The translations under genes were made by a program, and so were the position numbers. A stretch of 64,000 nucleotides of DNA from DASQPR01 sp963797605 (lineage in GTDB: Bacteria > Actinomycetota > Actinomycetes > Mycobacteriales > Micromonosporaceae), in assembly GCA_963797605.1 (NCBI GenBank), contig CAWCPX010000009.1, positions 124,001-188,000 on the forward strand, in the 5' to 3' direction. Shown piece by piece: positions 25,659 to 34,776 of this stretch. The first letter of the stretch is position 1; each line of letters begins with the position of its first letter. The notes under the pieces are model-generated. The model saw only the letters and a list, made by a program, of their open reading frames with translations, had not been told where the DNA came from and ran no database searches.

Positions 25659-26372
25659 GTGCATTCCACAGACTCCTCATTGCCGGACGATATGCCCGGA
25701 GGCTCCGCGTCCAGCGGCACGCCGCCCGAGCCCTCTGGCGTCTACGTTGCCGGCTATTTCGAGACGCGGTTGACCCAGGATGCCAATCGGGCCAAAGTCT
25801 GGAGGCACCTGAGCGATTACTTCACGCGATGGATCGCCCGAGACGCCGACGTGCTCGAACTCGGCGCCGGTTGGTGCGACTTCGCCAACAGCGTCCAGGC
25901 TGGTCATGTCGTCGCCATGGACCTCGACGCGACCGTGAAGCGGGCCGCCGCCGAACACGTGACAGCGGTCGTCGGTGACTGCACCGACCTGAACACGTTC
26001 GAGGACGGCAGTTTCGACGTCGTCTTCGCGTCGAACCTCCTTGAACATCTGCCGCGCGAAATGGCATCTCGGCTTCTGTCCGAAGCCAAGCGGGTCCTGC
26101 GGCCGCGTGGTCGACTGATTCTCATGCAGCCTAACTTTCGGCTGAACCCGGGACGGTATTTCGACGACTTCACGCATGTCGCGATCTATACCGACCAGTC
26201 GCTGTCCGACTACCTGGTGTCGGAGGGCTTCACGATCGAGAAGATGCACGCGAAGTTCCTGCCGTTGACACTGAAGTCCAAGGGCTCGGGGCTCACCTTC
26301 CTCGTGCCGTGGTATCTCCGGTCGCCGATCAAGCCGCTCGCCGGCCAAATGCTCGTCGTGGCATCGCGATGA
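25659..26372 (+). CDS. Class I SAM-dependent methyltransferase
   Basis: A 237-residue methyltransferase: motif I VLELGAGWCDFANSV (about 65), motif II acidic VVAMDLDATVK, motif III CTDLNTFEDGSFDVVFASNLLEHL, and SAM-fold strand RPRGRLILMQPNFR. The NLLEHLP type is common among glycan and lipid tailoring methyltransferases. Translation probably starts at GTG 25659, although ATG 25692 is possible. It is divergent from the GT-C-like gene and 36 bp before the GT2 gene, suggesting joint transcription with the latter. Acceptor unknown. Confidence 0.8.
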   Translation: MHSTDSSLPDDMPGGSASSGTPPEPSGVYVAGYFETRLTQDANRAKVWRHLSDYFTRWIARDADVLELGAGWCDFANSVQAGHVVAMDLDATVKRAAAEHVTAVVGDCTDLNTFEDGSFDVVFASNLLEHLPREMASRLLSEAKRVLRPRGRLILMQPNFRLNPGRYFDDFTHVAIYTDQSLSDYLVSEGFTIEKMHAKFLPLTLKSKGSGLTFLVPWYLRSPIKPLAGQMLVVASR

Positions 26373-26408
26373 CCAGGCAACCCCCTTCGCCGATGGAGGT
26401 CGGATCCC

Positions 26409-27170
26409 ATGTGGAACGGTAAGACACTGTCGGTGGTGCTCCCGACGTACAACGAGAAAGACAGCATTGCCGAGGTCATCCGGCAGTTTGAGGCCGTCGG
26501 CATGGTTGACGAGATCATCGTCGTCAACAACAACGCCGCCGCGGGCACCTCGGAAGAGGTCGCGAAGACCGGTGCCCGTGAGGTGATCGAGACGCGCCAG
26601 GGTTACGGCGCGGCGATCAAGCGCGGCTTGCGCGAGGCGGACACCGATCTGGTCGCCATCTGCGAGCCCGACGGCACCTTCAACCCGGCCGACCTGCGTA
26701 AACTCTTGGCCTTCATGCCGGAGTGCGACTACGTCATCGGTTCCCGCACGGTCTCCAACTTCATCTGGGACGGCGCCAACATGGGCTGGTTCCTGCAGTG
26801 GGGCAACTGGGCGGTCGCCAAGATGATCGAGGTCCTCTACAACACGTCCTACTTGAGCGACGTCGGTTGCACCTTCCGAGTGATGACGCGCGACCAGGCC
26901 GCGATGATCCTGGACAAGTCGAAACTCGACGGATCCGCGTACGGGCTCGAGATGCTCCTGCTCGGTGTGATCATGAAGTCTCGCCTGGTCCAGGTGCCGG
27001 TCAACTACCACGAGCGGGTCGGTGTCTCCTCGGTGACGGGCGACTTCGGCAAGACCGTGAAGCTCGGCATGGAGATGATCGGGCTGATGCTCCGCATGCG
27101 GGCGCGTCGTCGCAGGATCCGCCAGAGCGCGCCGGCCCCGGTCCCGCCGATGGCGTCGGTCGGAAGCTGA
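26409..27170 (+). CDS. GT2 glycosyltransferase, polyprenyl-phosphate sugar synthase type
   Basis: A 253-residue soluble GT-A enzyme: N-terminal LSVVLPTYNEKDSIAEVI, nucleotide-binding EIIVVNNNAAAGTSEEV, DXD-like CEPDGTF, and the DPM1/GtrB-type region DYVIGSRT...DVGCTFRVMTRDQAAMI. It lacks the C-terminal TMs of GtrB. It probably charges polyprenyl phosphate with a sugar for the GT-C-like protein and GtrA. ATG 26409 follows GGAGGTCGGATCCC. The 3' end is four bases from the convergent acyl-tailoring operon. Confidence 0.85.
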   Translation: MWNGKTLSVVLPTYNEKDSIAEVIRQFEAVGMVDEIIVVNNNAAAGTSEEVAKTGAREVIETRQGYGAAIKRGLREADTDLVAICEPDGTFNPADLRKLLAFMPECDYVIGSRTVSNFIWDGANMGWFLQWGNWAVAKMIEVLYNTSYLSDVGCTFRVMTRDQAAMILDKSKLDGSAYGLEMLLLGVIMKSRLVQVPVNYHERVGVSSVTGDFGKTVKLGMEMIGLMLRMRARRRRIRQSAPAPVPPMASVGS

Positions 27171-27174
27171 TCCA

Positions 27175-27486
27175 TTAACCGTCCACCGTCGGCGTCAACC
27201 CGCCGACGGTGATGACCAGATCGCGATGGGTCGTGGTGCGCGCGCGCACGCCACGACCCACCGCCGGCTGCGGGTCCAGACCGAAGTCAACGATCCACAT
27301 CACCATGGGTACGTCCAGCAGCTTGCACGCCACCTCGACGGCCGTCCACCGGGGCCAGAAGACGGCGGGCTCGGTGATGCCGGTGCGGGCCGCCAACGCC
27401 GACGGCACCGGCTGGGCGCCGATCTCGGCATCGACGGCCCATCGGCTGATCTCAGGAAACGCTTCTCGGGGCGGCCGCCATTGCAC
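27175..27486 (-). CDS. Phosphopantetheinyl-transferase-like protein, start unresolved
   Basis: Last gene of the ACP/ligase/SDR operon. The segment VFWPRWTAVEVACKLLDVP resembles the W-(S/T)-x-K-E-x-x-x-K motif of 4'-phosphopantetheinyl transferases (W, T, E and final K match, K replaced by V). GTG 27486 is the only canonical start, yet plausible coding sequence (AGVQPEDLRVDDDHVVV...DGWVRSYLEDGRL) continues upstream in frame to about 27600, touching the SDR stop. Either the gene begins at an unusual CTG, or an indel hides the true start; with it the protein would be about 140 residues. Genomic position beside an ACP supports the assignment, which remains tentative. Confidence 0.4.
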   Translation of the reverse strand: MQWRPPREAFPEISRWAVDAEIGAQPVPSALAARTGITEPAVFWPRWTAVEVACKLLDVPMVMWIVDFGLDPQPAVGRGVRARTTTHRDLVITVGGLTPTVDG

Positions 27487-27602
27487 CAGGCGGCCGTCTT
27501 CGAGATAGGAGCGGACCCAGCCGTCGCGACGATCCGACGGCGCCCCGACGACGACATGGTCATCGTCGACGCGCAGATCCTCGGGCTGGACGCCGGCTCC
27601 GG

Positions 27603-28352
27603 TCAGGTCGCCGCGCCGCCGTCGATCATGTATGACTGGCCCTGCACGTTCGTCTCGTCGAGCAGCAGCATCCGCACGAGCGGCAGCACGTCGGAGGGCT
27701 CGCTGAGACGGCCGGTCGGCGTGCGGCGGGTGATCGCGTCGAGTTCGGTCTGACCGAGCACCGACGACATCTCGGAGGCGAAGAAGCCCGGCGCCACGCA
27801 GTTGATCAGCACCCGGTCACGGAACTCGCGGGCGAGCGCGCGTGTGGCCGCCTCCATGCCGCCCTTCGTCGCGGCGTACGCCGTGAGGCCCGGGAAGCCG
27901 CGCTGGGCGCAGATCGACGTGATCGACACGACCCGGCCCCGGGCGCCACGGGCCATCATCCGGCGCACCACGGACCGCGTCAGCAGGAGCGGCGAGGTGA
28001 GGTTGACGTCGATGATGTTCGCGATCGCGGCCGGAGACGTGTGGATGTGCAGCGAATCCTGGCCGATCGCGGCGTTGTTGACCAGACCGTCGATCGGACC
28101 GAGTTCGGTTTCGACGCGCTTGATGTAGGTGTCGACGGCACCCCGGTCGGCGGCGTCGACGGACGCGGCCAGCGCGGACCCCTCATATTTCGCGACGAGC
28201 GCGGTCAGCTCCGGCGTGACGGTGCGGGCGAACGTGGCGACCTTGACGTCACGTGAGAGCAGATCCTCCACGATGGCGAGGCCGAGACCGCGCGACCCGC
28301 CGGAGACCAGGACAACGGAGACCGGTGGCACCGGCACGGGGGCGTCAGACAT
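27603..28352 (-). CDS. Short-chain dehydrogenase/reductase (FabG-like)
   Basis: A 249-residue SDR: cofactor loop VSGGSRGLG, structural NNAAIG, catalytic Ser in VSITSICAQ, YxxxK as YAATKGG, and terminal YMIDGGAAT. ATG 28352 overlaps the AMP-ligase stop by 8 nt, showing translational coupling. FabG-type enzymes reduce 3-ketoacyl groups on ACP or CoA, which suits the neighbouring ACP and ligase; it could instead act on a sugar or a free alcohol. Confidence 0.9.
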   Translation of the reverse strand: MSDAPVPVPPVSVVLVSGGSRGLGLAIVEDLLSRDVKVATFARTVTPELTALVAKYEGSALAASVDAADRGAVDTYIKRVETELGPIDGLVNNAAIGQDSLHIHTSPAAIANIIDVNLTSPLLLTRSVVRRMMARGARGRVVSITSICAQRGFPGLTAYAATKGGMEAATRALAREFRDRVLINCVAPGFFASEMSSVLGQTELDAITRRTPTGRLSEPSDVLPLVRMLLLDETNVQGQSYMIDGGAAT

Positions 28353-29583
28353 CACTCTTCAAAGTCTCCTTCATCGGGATTTCATCCAGCAGGCGGATGC
28401 GGCGCGGCATCGCGTATTCGGCGAGCCGGGTCTGCGCCCACTTCATCAGGTCGGCCTCGGTCACGGTGCCGTCGGTGACGATCTCGGCGGCGACGACGCG
28501 ACCGACGAGCGGCGCGTTGCGACCGAAGACCCGCACCCAGCGCACCGCGTCGTGGGTCAGCAGCGTGTTGCGGACCATGCCGGCCGACACCTTCGAACCG
28601 CCGACGTTGATCTCGTCGCTGTCACGCCGGCCGGTGATCAGCACCCGGTCGTCGGCGATCTCGACACGGTCTCCGGTGCGGACGCGGCCGTCGAAGCCGG
28701 CGCCGGCGTGCGGTGACACGATCACCAGCTCGTCGTCGTCGATCGAGAGCGTGGGCCGGCTCTGCTTCGCGTCATTGTGCTCGGAATCGGTGGAACCGGA
28801 GCGGTCGAGCCAGGCGACCGGGAACCCGGCCCGGCCGTCGTGCACCGCGATCGCGGCCCCGACCTCGCTCGACGCGTAGATCCAGCTGATGCGCGCGGCC
28901 GGCAGCACCTCGCGCAACCGGTCAAGGATCGCCTGGTCGACGGGCTCGCCACCGAGCGTGACCTGGGCCAGCGGGAGCGCGGCCAGCTCATCACCGGAAC
29001 GCAGCAACGTCTGCCGCCAGAACGTCGGGGTGCCGGACACCGCAGTGACGCCGTGCTCGGCCGCGACCGCCGGCCAGGTGTCGAGCTGGGCCTGGTCGAT
29101 GGTCACCACGCCCTGGCCGGGCACGGTCAACGACAGGGTCACGACCTGCCACCACGCGTACGTCCCCGGGGAGTAGGGGCACAGCCAGACCCGTGGCGGC
29201 TGCTCCCCACCCACGGTCGTGAGGCTCGTCAGCGTGTGCGGCACCCGTTTCGGCCGGCCGGTGCTGCCGCTCGTCAGGATCCAGATGCGGCCGGCTTCGG
29301 GCTCCCGGGTCTCAGCCGGCTCGACCACACCCGCCGGGGTGACCAGGTGGAAGCCGTCGGCGGAGAGACCGGCCCGCAACTCGGCGTCGACGCGGCCGGC
29401 GGTGGCGATCAGCAGTTCGCTCGCATCGGGCTGCCTGTCGGCGTGGCGGGCCACGGCCCGGAACGCGGCCTGGTGCCCGTCTTCCAGCACGGCCAGTGGT
29501 GCGGCGGCGAGCGGCCCGCTCGCGGACAACTCCGCCCACGTCGTGGGCCGGCCGTCGACGACGAGGCGGTTCGGCTGCGTCAT
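28345..29583 (-). CDS. AMP-forming acyl/aryl ligase, short form
   Basis: A 412-residue member of the ANL adenylating superfamily. P-loop WILTSGSTGRPKRVPHT (about 100), A5-like ISWIYASSEVG, A7 GRVRTGDRVE, A8 hinge ITGRRDSDEINVGGSKVS, and catalytic Lys near the end in PMKETLKSDV. It is about 100 residues shorter than acyl-CoA synthetases because the N-terminal lobe is reduced, as in acyl-ACP ligases of tailoring operons. ATG 29583 is four bases after the ACP stop. It probably loads a carboxylic acid onto the adjacent ACP. Confidence 0.85.
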   Translation of the reverse strand: MTQPNRLVVDGRPTTWAELSASGPLAAAPLAVLEDGHQAAFRAVARHADRQPDASELLIATAGRVDAELRAGLSADGFHLVTPAGVVEPAETREPEAGRIWILTSGSTGRPKRVPHTLTSLTTVGGEQPPRVWLCPYSPGTYAWWQVVTLSLTVPGQGVVTIDQAQLDTWPAVAAEHGVTAVSGTPTFWRQTLLRSGDELAALPLAQVTLGGEPVDQAILDRLREVLPAARISWIYASSEVGAAIAVHDGRAGFPVAWLDRSGSTDSEHNDAKQSRPTLSIDDDELVIVSPHAGAGFDGRVRTGDRVEIADDRVLITGRRDSDEINVGGSKVSAGMVRNTLLTHDAVRWVRVFGRNAPLVGRVVAAEIVTDGTVTEADLMKWAQTRLAEYAMPRRIRLLDEIPMKETLKSDV

Positions 29584-29587
29584 GCGA

Positions 29588-29836
29588 CTAGCTCGCCTGC
29601 AGCACGTCGATCAGGTCGAGGACGTCACCGACCGTGTTGATGCTGCGCAGCCCGGGCGCGTCGAAGTTGAGCTCGCGGTCGATCTCGTCTTCGACGCGGA
29701 GCGCCAGCTCGGAGAAGTCGAGCGACCGGAAGCCGATCTCGCGCAGCTCGGCGGCGTCGTCGTCGGGCAGCTTCACGTCGCGGGTGGCCAGCACGAGCGC
29801 CATCAGCTCGCGCACCTGGGCACGGTCGATTCGCAT
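29588..29836 (-). CDS. Acyl carrier protein
   Basis: An 82-residue carrier protein with the helix pattern of ACPs and the attachment Ser in GFRSLDFSELALRVEDE (DSL is replaced by RSL). ATG 29836 follows GGAG, and the upstream in-frame Pro-rich stretch is rejected. First gene of a tight four-gene minus-strand operon (ACP, ligase, SDR, phosphopantetheinyl-transferase-like) that is divergent from pseH. Confidence 0.9.
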   Translation of the reverse strand: MRIDRAQVRELMALVLATRDVKLPDDDAAELREIGFRSLDFSELALRVEDEIDRELNFDAPGLRSINTVGDVLDLIDVLQAS

Positions 29837-29980
29837 TGTGGTCTCCGGAGGCATGTCGGTCCCGTCTGGTGGGGGAGCGGGTGGCAATCGTGGGCGCCCG
29901 CCCAGGCTTCACCTGGCCGGGGGCTGCTCAACCGATGCAATGTAACGTAGCGGTCTGACATCGAGGGCATCGGAGGCCGC

Positions 29981-30511
29981 GTGTTACGCCCGGCGAACGA
30001 CAGCGACACCGACGATATCCGTCGCTGGCGCAACCATCCACAGGTTCGATCCGTGAGCATCAGCACGCACGAGATCACCGAACCAGAGCACCGGGCGTGG
30101 TTCGCGGCCGCCCGGGCCGACCCGCGGCGCCGCGTTCTCGTCTACGAATACGAGGGTGCGCCGGCCGGTGTCGTCAACTTCACCGGGATCGATCCTGACT
30201 CCCGTACCGCCATCTGGGGCTTCTATCTTGATGTTGACGGCCTCGACGCGCGCGGCGAAACCCTGCCCGCGTGGATGGCCGTGCAGCGCGAGGCGGTTGA
30301 ATACGCGTTCGAAACGCTCGACCTCGACGTGCTGACCGGTGAGGTGCTGGAGGCGAACACCGTGGTCCGCCGCATGAATAAACGCCTCGGGTTCACCGAG
30401 GGCGACCCCGAGATCACCGTCATCGACGGTGCCGAAGTCCGTGTCTACCCGATCCGATTGAGCCGCGCCGAGCACGACGCGCGTGCCCGTGCCCGCAAGG
30501 AGTCCGCATGA
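29981..30511 (+). CDS. pseH: UDP-4-amino-4,6-dideoxy-N-acetyl-beta-L-altrosamine N-acetyltransferase
   Basis: A 176-residue GNAT enzyme with the PseH/SpeG-like N-terminus LRPANDSDTDDIRRWRNHPQVR and acetyl-CoA fold ending LTGEVLEANTVVRRMNKRLGF. In the pseudaminic acid pathway PseH acetylates the 4-amino group made by PseC. GTG 29981 is preceded by GGAGG. The stop overlaps the pseI ATG at 30508 (ATGA), so pseH and pseI are coupled. Family recognition plus complete pathway context makes the assignment strong. Confidence 0.85.
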   Translation: MLRPANDSDTDDIRRWRNHPQVRSVSISTHEITEPEHRAWFAAARADPRRRVLVYEYEGAPAGVVNFTGIDPDSRTAIWGFYLDVDGLDARGETLPAWMAVQREAVEYAFETLDLDVLTGEVLEANTVVRRMNKRLGFTEGDPEITVIDGAEVRVYPIRLSRAEHDARARARKESA

Positions 30512-31563
30512 CCTCGACCATCAACCTCGGCAGCGTGCCGGTCGGCCCCGAGCACCCGCCGGTGATCATCGCCGAGATGTCCGGCAACCACGACGGCAGC
30601 CTCGACAAGGCCCTCGACATCGTGCGCGCGGTGGCCGACTGCGGGCGCGCAGATCGTCAAGCTGCAGACCTACACGGCCGACACGATCACCATCAACGCC
30701 GACACGCCGCCGTTCCGCATCTCCGCGGGGCACGAGCTGTGGGGCGGCCGGGTGCTCTACGACCTCTACCAGCAGGCGTCCACGCCGTGGGAGTGGCACG
30801 AGCCGATCTTCACGCTCGCCCGCGAGCTGGGCCTGGTGCCGTTCTCCAGCCCGTTCGACCCGACGGCGATCGACCTGCTGGAGAAGCTCGACGCGCCGGC
30901 CTACAAGGTGGCGTCCTCGGAGCTGGTCGACCTGCCGCTGATCCGGCTGATGGCCGAGACCGGCAAGCCGATGGTCATCTCCACCGGCATGGCCACGCTC
31001 GGCGAGATCGACGCCGCGGTCCGGGTGGCCCGGGAGACCGGCAACGAGAACATCATCGTGCTCGGCTGCACCGCCTCCTACCCGGCGCCGCCGGAGGAGA
31101 GCAACCTGCGCCAGCTGCCGGTGCTCGCGAACGCGTTCGGCGTCCAGGTCGGCCTCTCCGACCACACGCTGGGCATCGGCGCCGCTGTGGCCGCGGTCGC
31201 ACTCGGTGCCACGCTCATCGAGAAGCACGTCACGATCTCCCGCGAGGGCGGCGGCGTCGACTCAGCGTTCTCGCTGGAGCCGGCACGAGCTGACGGCACT
31301 GCGCCGCGAGACCGAGGTGGCGTGGGCGGCGATGGGGTCGGGCGATCGTCGGCCCGACCGAGCACGAGCGTGAGGGCCTGCGTTTCCGCCGGTCGCTGTT
31401 CGTCGTCGAAGACGTCAAGGCGGGCGACGTGGTCAGCGCCGCGAACGTGCGCTCGATCCGCCCGGCCGGCGGCCTGGCCCCGGAGATGCTGTCGTCGCTC
31501 CTCGGCCGCACCTTCACCCGCGACGTGGAACGCGGCACCCCGCTGACCCTCGACGTGATCTAG
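30508..31563 (+). CDS. pseI: Pseudaminic acid synthase (frame broken by three 1-bp insertions)
   Basis: NeuB-family TIM-barrel synthase that condenses 2,4-diacetamido-2,4,6-trideoxy-altrose with phosphoenolpyruvate. Read across frames: VIIAEMSGNHDGSLDKALDIV, AQIVKLQTYTADTITI, FSSPFDPTAIDLLEKLDAPAYKVASSEL, PMVISTGMATL, IVLGCTASYPAP, VGLSDHTLGIGAA, and IEKHVTISREGGGVD; the C-terminal SAF (antifreeze-like) domain is FRRSLFVVEDVKAGDVVSAANVRSIRPAGGL. Extra bases lie near 30643 (GCGGGCG for GCGGCG), 31282 (CCGGCAC for CCGCAC) and 31341 (TCGGGCG for TCGGCG). About 350 residues when repaired, normal for the family. Confidence 0.85.
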
Positions 31564-31571
31564 GTCGATTG

Positions 31572-31665
31572 CCGATCGTGCCGGTCCGTGGTCGCCCCAG
31601 CGACCGCGAACCCGCACGATCGCGGACACATCGACTGTGCCGATTCGTGGCTGCCATAGCCGCCA
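31572..31665. repeat. Dispersed repeat and hairpin between pseI and pseG
   Basis: Between the convergent ends of pseI and pseG. An inverted pair CGATCGTGC/GCACGATCG, with inner GTGGTCGC/GCGACCGC, forms a large hairpin at about 31574-31622 that may terminate both genes. The segment 31637-31665 (GTGCCGATTCGTGGCTGCC...GCCGCCA) matches the repeat at 6234-6262. Confidence 0.55.
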
Positions 31666-31703
31666 TGACTCACCAAGGTCACCTCGACACCGGAGCCGCG
31701 CGG

Positions 31704-32727
31704 CTACCGGGTGGTGAGCGCCAGCAGGGCGTCGGCGACCCGGGACCGGCCCTGACCGTCGACCATGGCCCAGCCCGTCGCCCGGAGTTGGTCGCGCCAC
31801 GGCACGTCGCGGAGCAGCGCGCCGAGCACCTTCGCGGCGCCGGCGGGATCGCGGCGGATCTCGTCGAGGTGCCCGAGCCCGGCCGCCGTACCGGCCGCGA
31901 TGACCCGGTCGTAGCCGAGTTCCTGGTTGTCGACGACCCACACGACGGCCGCCGCGGCGCCGATGCACAGCAGCTCCCACAGCGACGTGCCGGATGCGCT
32001 GATCACGACGTCGGCCTCGGCCGCGAGGGTCATCAACTCGGTCGTCGGGCCGATCACGCGCATCGTCTGCCCGGCGGTCAACGGCACCGCGCCGATCGCG
32101 GCACGCCAGCTCGGGGCGCGGCGCCACGAAGGTCGCGTCGAACGGCTCCCCGGTCGCCGCCAGCGCGGCCGCGAGCACGGGCGAGGCGCCGAACGCGTCG
32201 GTCCCGCCGAAGTACGCGAGCACCCGCGGCGGATCGTGCCGGGCACCGGTCGGCGGCTGGCTCGGCCGGAGCCGGAGCACTTCGGTGCGCAGCAGCGCGT
32301 ACGGCGAGGCCGGCGAGGCGGGCAGCACTGCGGGCCGGGTAGCAGTTCGGCGCCGAGGTTCTGGTCGACGTACACGTCGCCGGATTGGTCTCGCATTGAT
32401 CCGTCGACGATCGCGAGCACCGGCACGCCCGCCGTCCGGAGCGACGCGCTGACCGACGGGTCGGCGTGGTACGAGTCGAGCACCACCGCGGCCGGTGCGC
32501 AACGACTCGATCGCCGCTGCCAGCCCGGGCGCGCCGGTGTCGTGCTGGCGGACGCCGAAGCCGCGCGACGTGACCTGCGTCTCCGCCCACGGCACTCCGG
32601 CCAGGTCGGCGACGAAGACGCACTCGACGCCGCGGCTCGCCAACTCCTCGGCGAGCGCGACGCAGCGCATCACGTGCCCGATGCCGAGCACCGGCCCGGC
32701 GTCGCAGCAGAAGACGATCCGGGTCAT
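31704..32727 (-). CDS. pseG: UDP-2,4-diacetamido-2,4,6-trideoxy-altropyranose hydrolase (frame broken)
   Basis: PseG removes UDP from the diacetamido sugar. Read across frames: RIVFCCDAGPVLGIGHVMRCVALAEELASRG (family start G.GH..R), then VVLDSYHADPSVSASLRTAGVPVLAIVDGSM and GAELLPGPAVLPA, and the C-terminal GT-B lobe MTLAAEADVVISASGTSLWELLCIGAAAAVVWVVDNQ. Frame breaks are near 32492 (extra base), 32330 (missing base) and 32101 (extra base). ATG 32727 overlaps the pseF stop (ATGA). About 340 residues when repaired. Transcribed toward pseI. Confidence 0.8.
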
Positions 32728-33457
32728 CCGGCTTCCAGCGGCTTCTGTTCGATGTGCGCGTTGATCGCGATGGCCTCCGGGTTGGAGCGCAGCCACGCGA
32801 CGAGCGCGGGCATGTCGGCGGTGCGGTCGCCGAACGCCTCGACGACGGTCTGGATCAGGGTCCAGTCGTCGGACGGTGTCGAGCGTCACGCGCAGGTCGG
32901 AAGCGTTGGGCGCGAACGTCATGCCGAGCATGCGGTGCGCGCTCGGGTTGGTGTAGATGCCGGAGGTCACGTGCACCCGGTGGTAGTCGGTGGCGGTGTC
33001 GTCGAGCGCCCGCAACGTCGCGGCCCGGACGATCTCCACGTCCATGCCTCGGGGCACTGAGCGGGGCATCGAGGTCGAGATGTAGTCGAGCCAGGGTGCC
33101 GCCCGCCAGGCCGAGATCACGGCGTCGATGACCTGCGGATCCAGCAGCGGGCAGTCGGCGGTGAACCGGGCCACCGCGCCGACGTCGCGGCCCTCGATCG
33201 CGCCCAGGAACCGGCTGAGGACGTCGTCGACCGGGCCTCGGTAGACGTCCACACCGAGCGCGGTCGCACTCCGCCACCACGGCGTCGTCACCGGATTCGA
33301 CGGTGGTGGCCACGATGAGGTCGTCCAGCGCGCCGGACTCCCGGGCGGCCCGAACCACCCAGCCGAGCACGGAACGCCCGGCCAGTGGCATCAGCACCTT
33401 TCCGGGCAGGCGGGTGGAGCCCATGCGCGCCTGGATTACCCCGATCACGGACTTCAT
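32724..33457 (-). CDS. pseF: Pseudaminic acid cytidylyltransferase (frame broken twice)
   Basis: CMP-sugar synthetase-like nucleotidyltransferase (SpsF/PseF): N-terminal VIGVIQARMGSTRLPGKVLMPLAG is the nucleotide-binding signature; central VYRGPVDDVLSRF, TADCPLLDPQVIDAVI and YTNPSAHRMLGMT follow. Extra G near 33263 and 32871 break the frame; repaired the protein is about 243 residues and ends WLRSNPEAIAINAHIEQKPLEAG. It would activate pseudaminic acid as the CMP-sugar for transfer. First gene of a minus-strand pseF-pseG pair divergent from pseB. Confidence 0.8.
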
Positions 33458-33773
33458 CTACTGGCCACCTTTTCCTCAGGTAAACGTCGTACGCTGCGAC
33501 GTATGCTAGCGCCCGGTCAAGCCGCCGTTCGGCTGAGCCGGGGCGGACTTCGGCGCAGGCGTTGGCGGCGCACCGCGCGGATTTGCGCGGTGCCGCGTCT
33601 GCGAGCGCGTCGGTGGCCCGTGCAGGCTGCGTGGCCAAGGGTGCACAATGCCAGGGAAACTCGTTTCAGCGGGGATTTGCCCGCCTCGACGAGCGGGTTA
33701 TAGGGTGCCCGGGCGCGGATCAGACCGCGTGCGAACCCGGCAAATCTGTGCGTGATCGCGCGGGGAAGACGAT
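33458..33773. other. Divergent pseF/pseB intergenic region
   Basis: A 316-bp region without a gene. It holds an imperfect inverted repeat near 33487-33505 (CGTACGCTGCGACGTATG) and, for pseB, the promoter-like pair described at 33676-33704. The remainder is Arg-codon-like GC-rich sequence with no start sites of quality. Confidence 0.45.
33676..33704 (+). promoter_or_regulatory. Candidate promoter of pseB
   Basis: TTTGCC (33676-33681) and TATAGG (33699-33704) are spaced 17 bp apart and sit about 70 bp before the pseB GTG. The -10 is good, the -35 weak. Pattern-based only. Confidence 0.3.
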
Positions 33774-34775
33774 GTGGACGTGCAGTCGGGATCGGATATC
33801 CTGGTCACCGGGGGCACCGGTTCGTTCGGCAAGGCCTTCATCCGCCATCTGCTGGACGCACCACGACCCGGCGCGGGTGGTCGATCTTCTCGCGCGACGA
33901 GCTGAAGCAGTACGAGGCCCGCCAGCTGTTCGACGACGACCCACGGCTGCGCTGGTTCATCGGCGACATCCGCGACCGCGACCGGCTCATGCGCGCCATG
34001 CACGGCGTCCAGTACGTGGTGCACGCCGCCGCGCTCAAGCAGGTCGACACCGCCGAGTACAACCCGTTCGAGTTCGTGCAAGACCAACGTCATCGGGCTC
34101 GCAGAACGTCATCGACGCGGCCATCGACACCGGCGTCGAGAAGGTCGTCGCGCTCTCCACCGACAAGGCGTCCAGCCCGATCAACCTGTACGGCGCGACC
34201 AAGCTCGTCGCCGACAAGCTGTTCGTCTCGGCGAACCACTACGCCGCGCAGTACCCGACCCGCTTCGCCGTGGTCCGCTACGGCAACGTGATGGGCAGCC
34301 GCGGCTCGGTCATCCCGTTCTTCCGCAAGCTCGCCGCCGAGGGCCGGTCGCTGCCGATCACCGACAAGCGGATGACCCGTTTCTGGATCAGCCTCGACCA
34401 GGCGGTGAAGTTCGTCGTCGACTCGTTCGAGCTGATGCAGGGCGGCGAGCTGTACGTGCCGCGCATCCCGAGCATGCGGATCATGGACCTGGCCGAGGCG
34501 GTCGCGCCCGACGTCGCCGATCCACGAGATCGGCATGCGCCCCGGCGAGAAGCTGCACGAGGAGATGATCTCGGCGGAGGAGGGCCGCCGGGCGCTGCGC
34601 ATCGGCGACCGGTACGTGCTGCAGCCGACGATCGCGACCTGGGGGTACACGCCGCCGGCCGGCGGCGAGCGGCTGCCGGACGAGCTTCGCCTACCGGTCG
34701 GACACCAACGACCTGTGGCTGCTCGGTCGAGGACCTGCGCGACCATGCTCGCCGGCCGTCGGAGTGCCGAGCTGA
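33774..34775 (+). CDS. pseB: UDP-N-acetylglucosamine 4,6-dehydratase (inverting) (frame broken)
   Basis: First step of pseudaminic acid synthesis. GTG 33774 (GGGGAAGACGAT upstream) gives DILVTGGTGSFGKAFIRHLL with the Rossmann TGGTGSFG loop; later IFSRDELKQYEAR, IGDIRDRDRLMRAMHGVQYVVHAAALKQV, STDKASSPINLYGATK, VRYGNVMGSRGSVIPFF, RMTRFWI, and IGMRPGEKLHEEMIS are all PseB/FlaA1 hallmarks. Single-base insertions break the frame near 33857, 33881, 34079, 34097, 34517, 34682, 34721 and 34743, each restored by dropping one base. About 330 residues when repaired. The stop lies at the pseC start, so the genes abut. Confidence 0.85.
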
Positions 34776-34776
34776 C

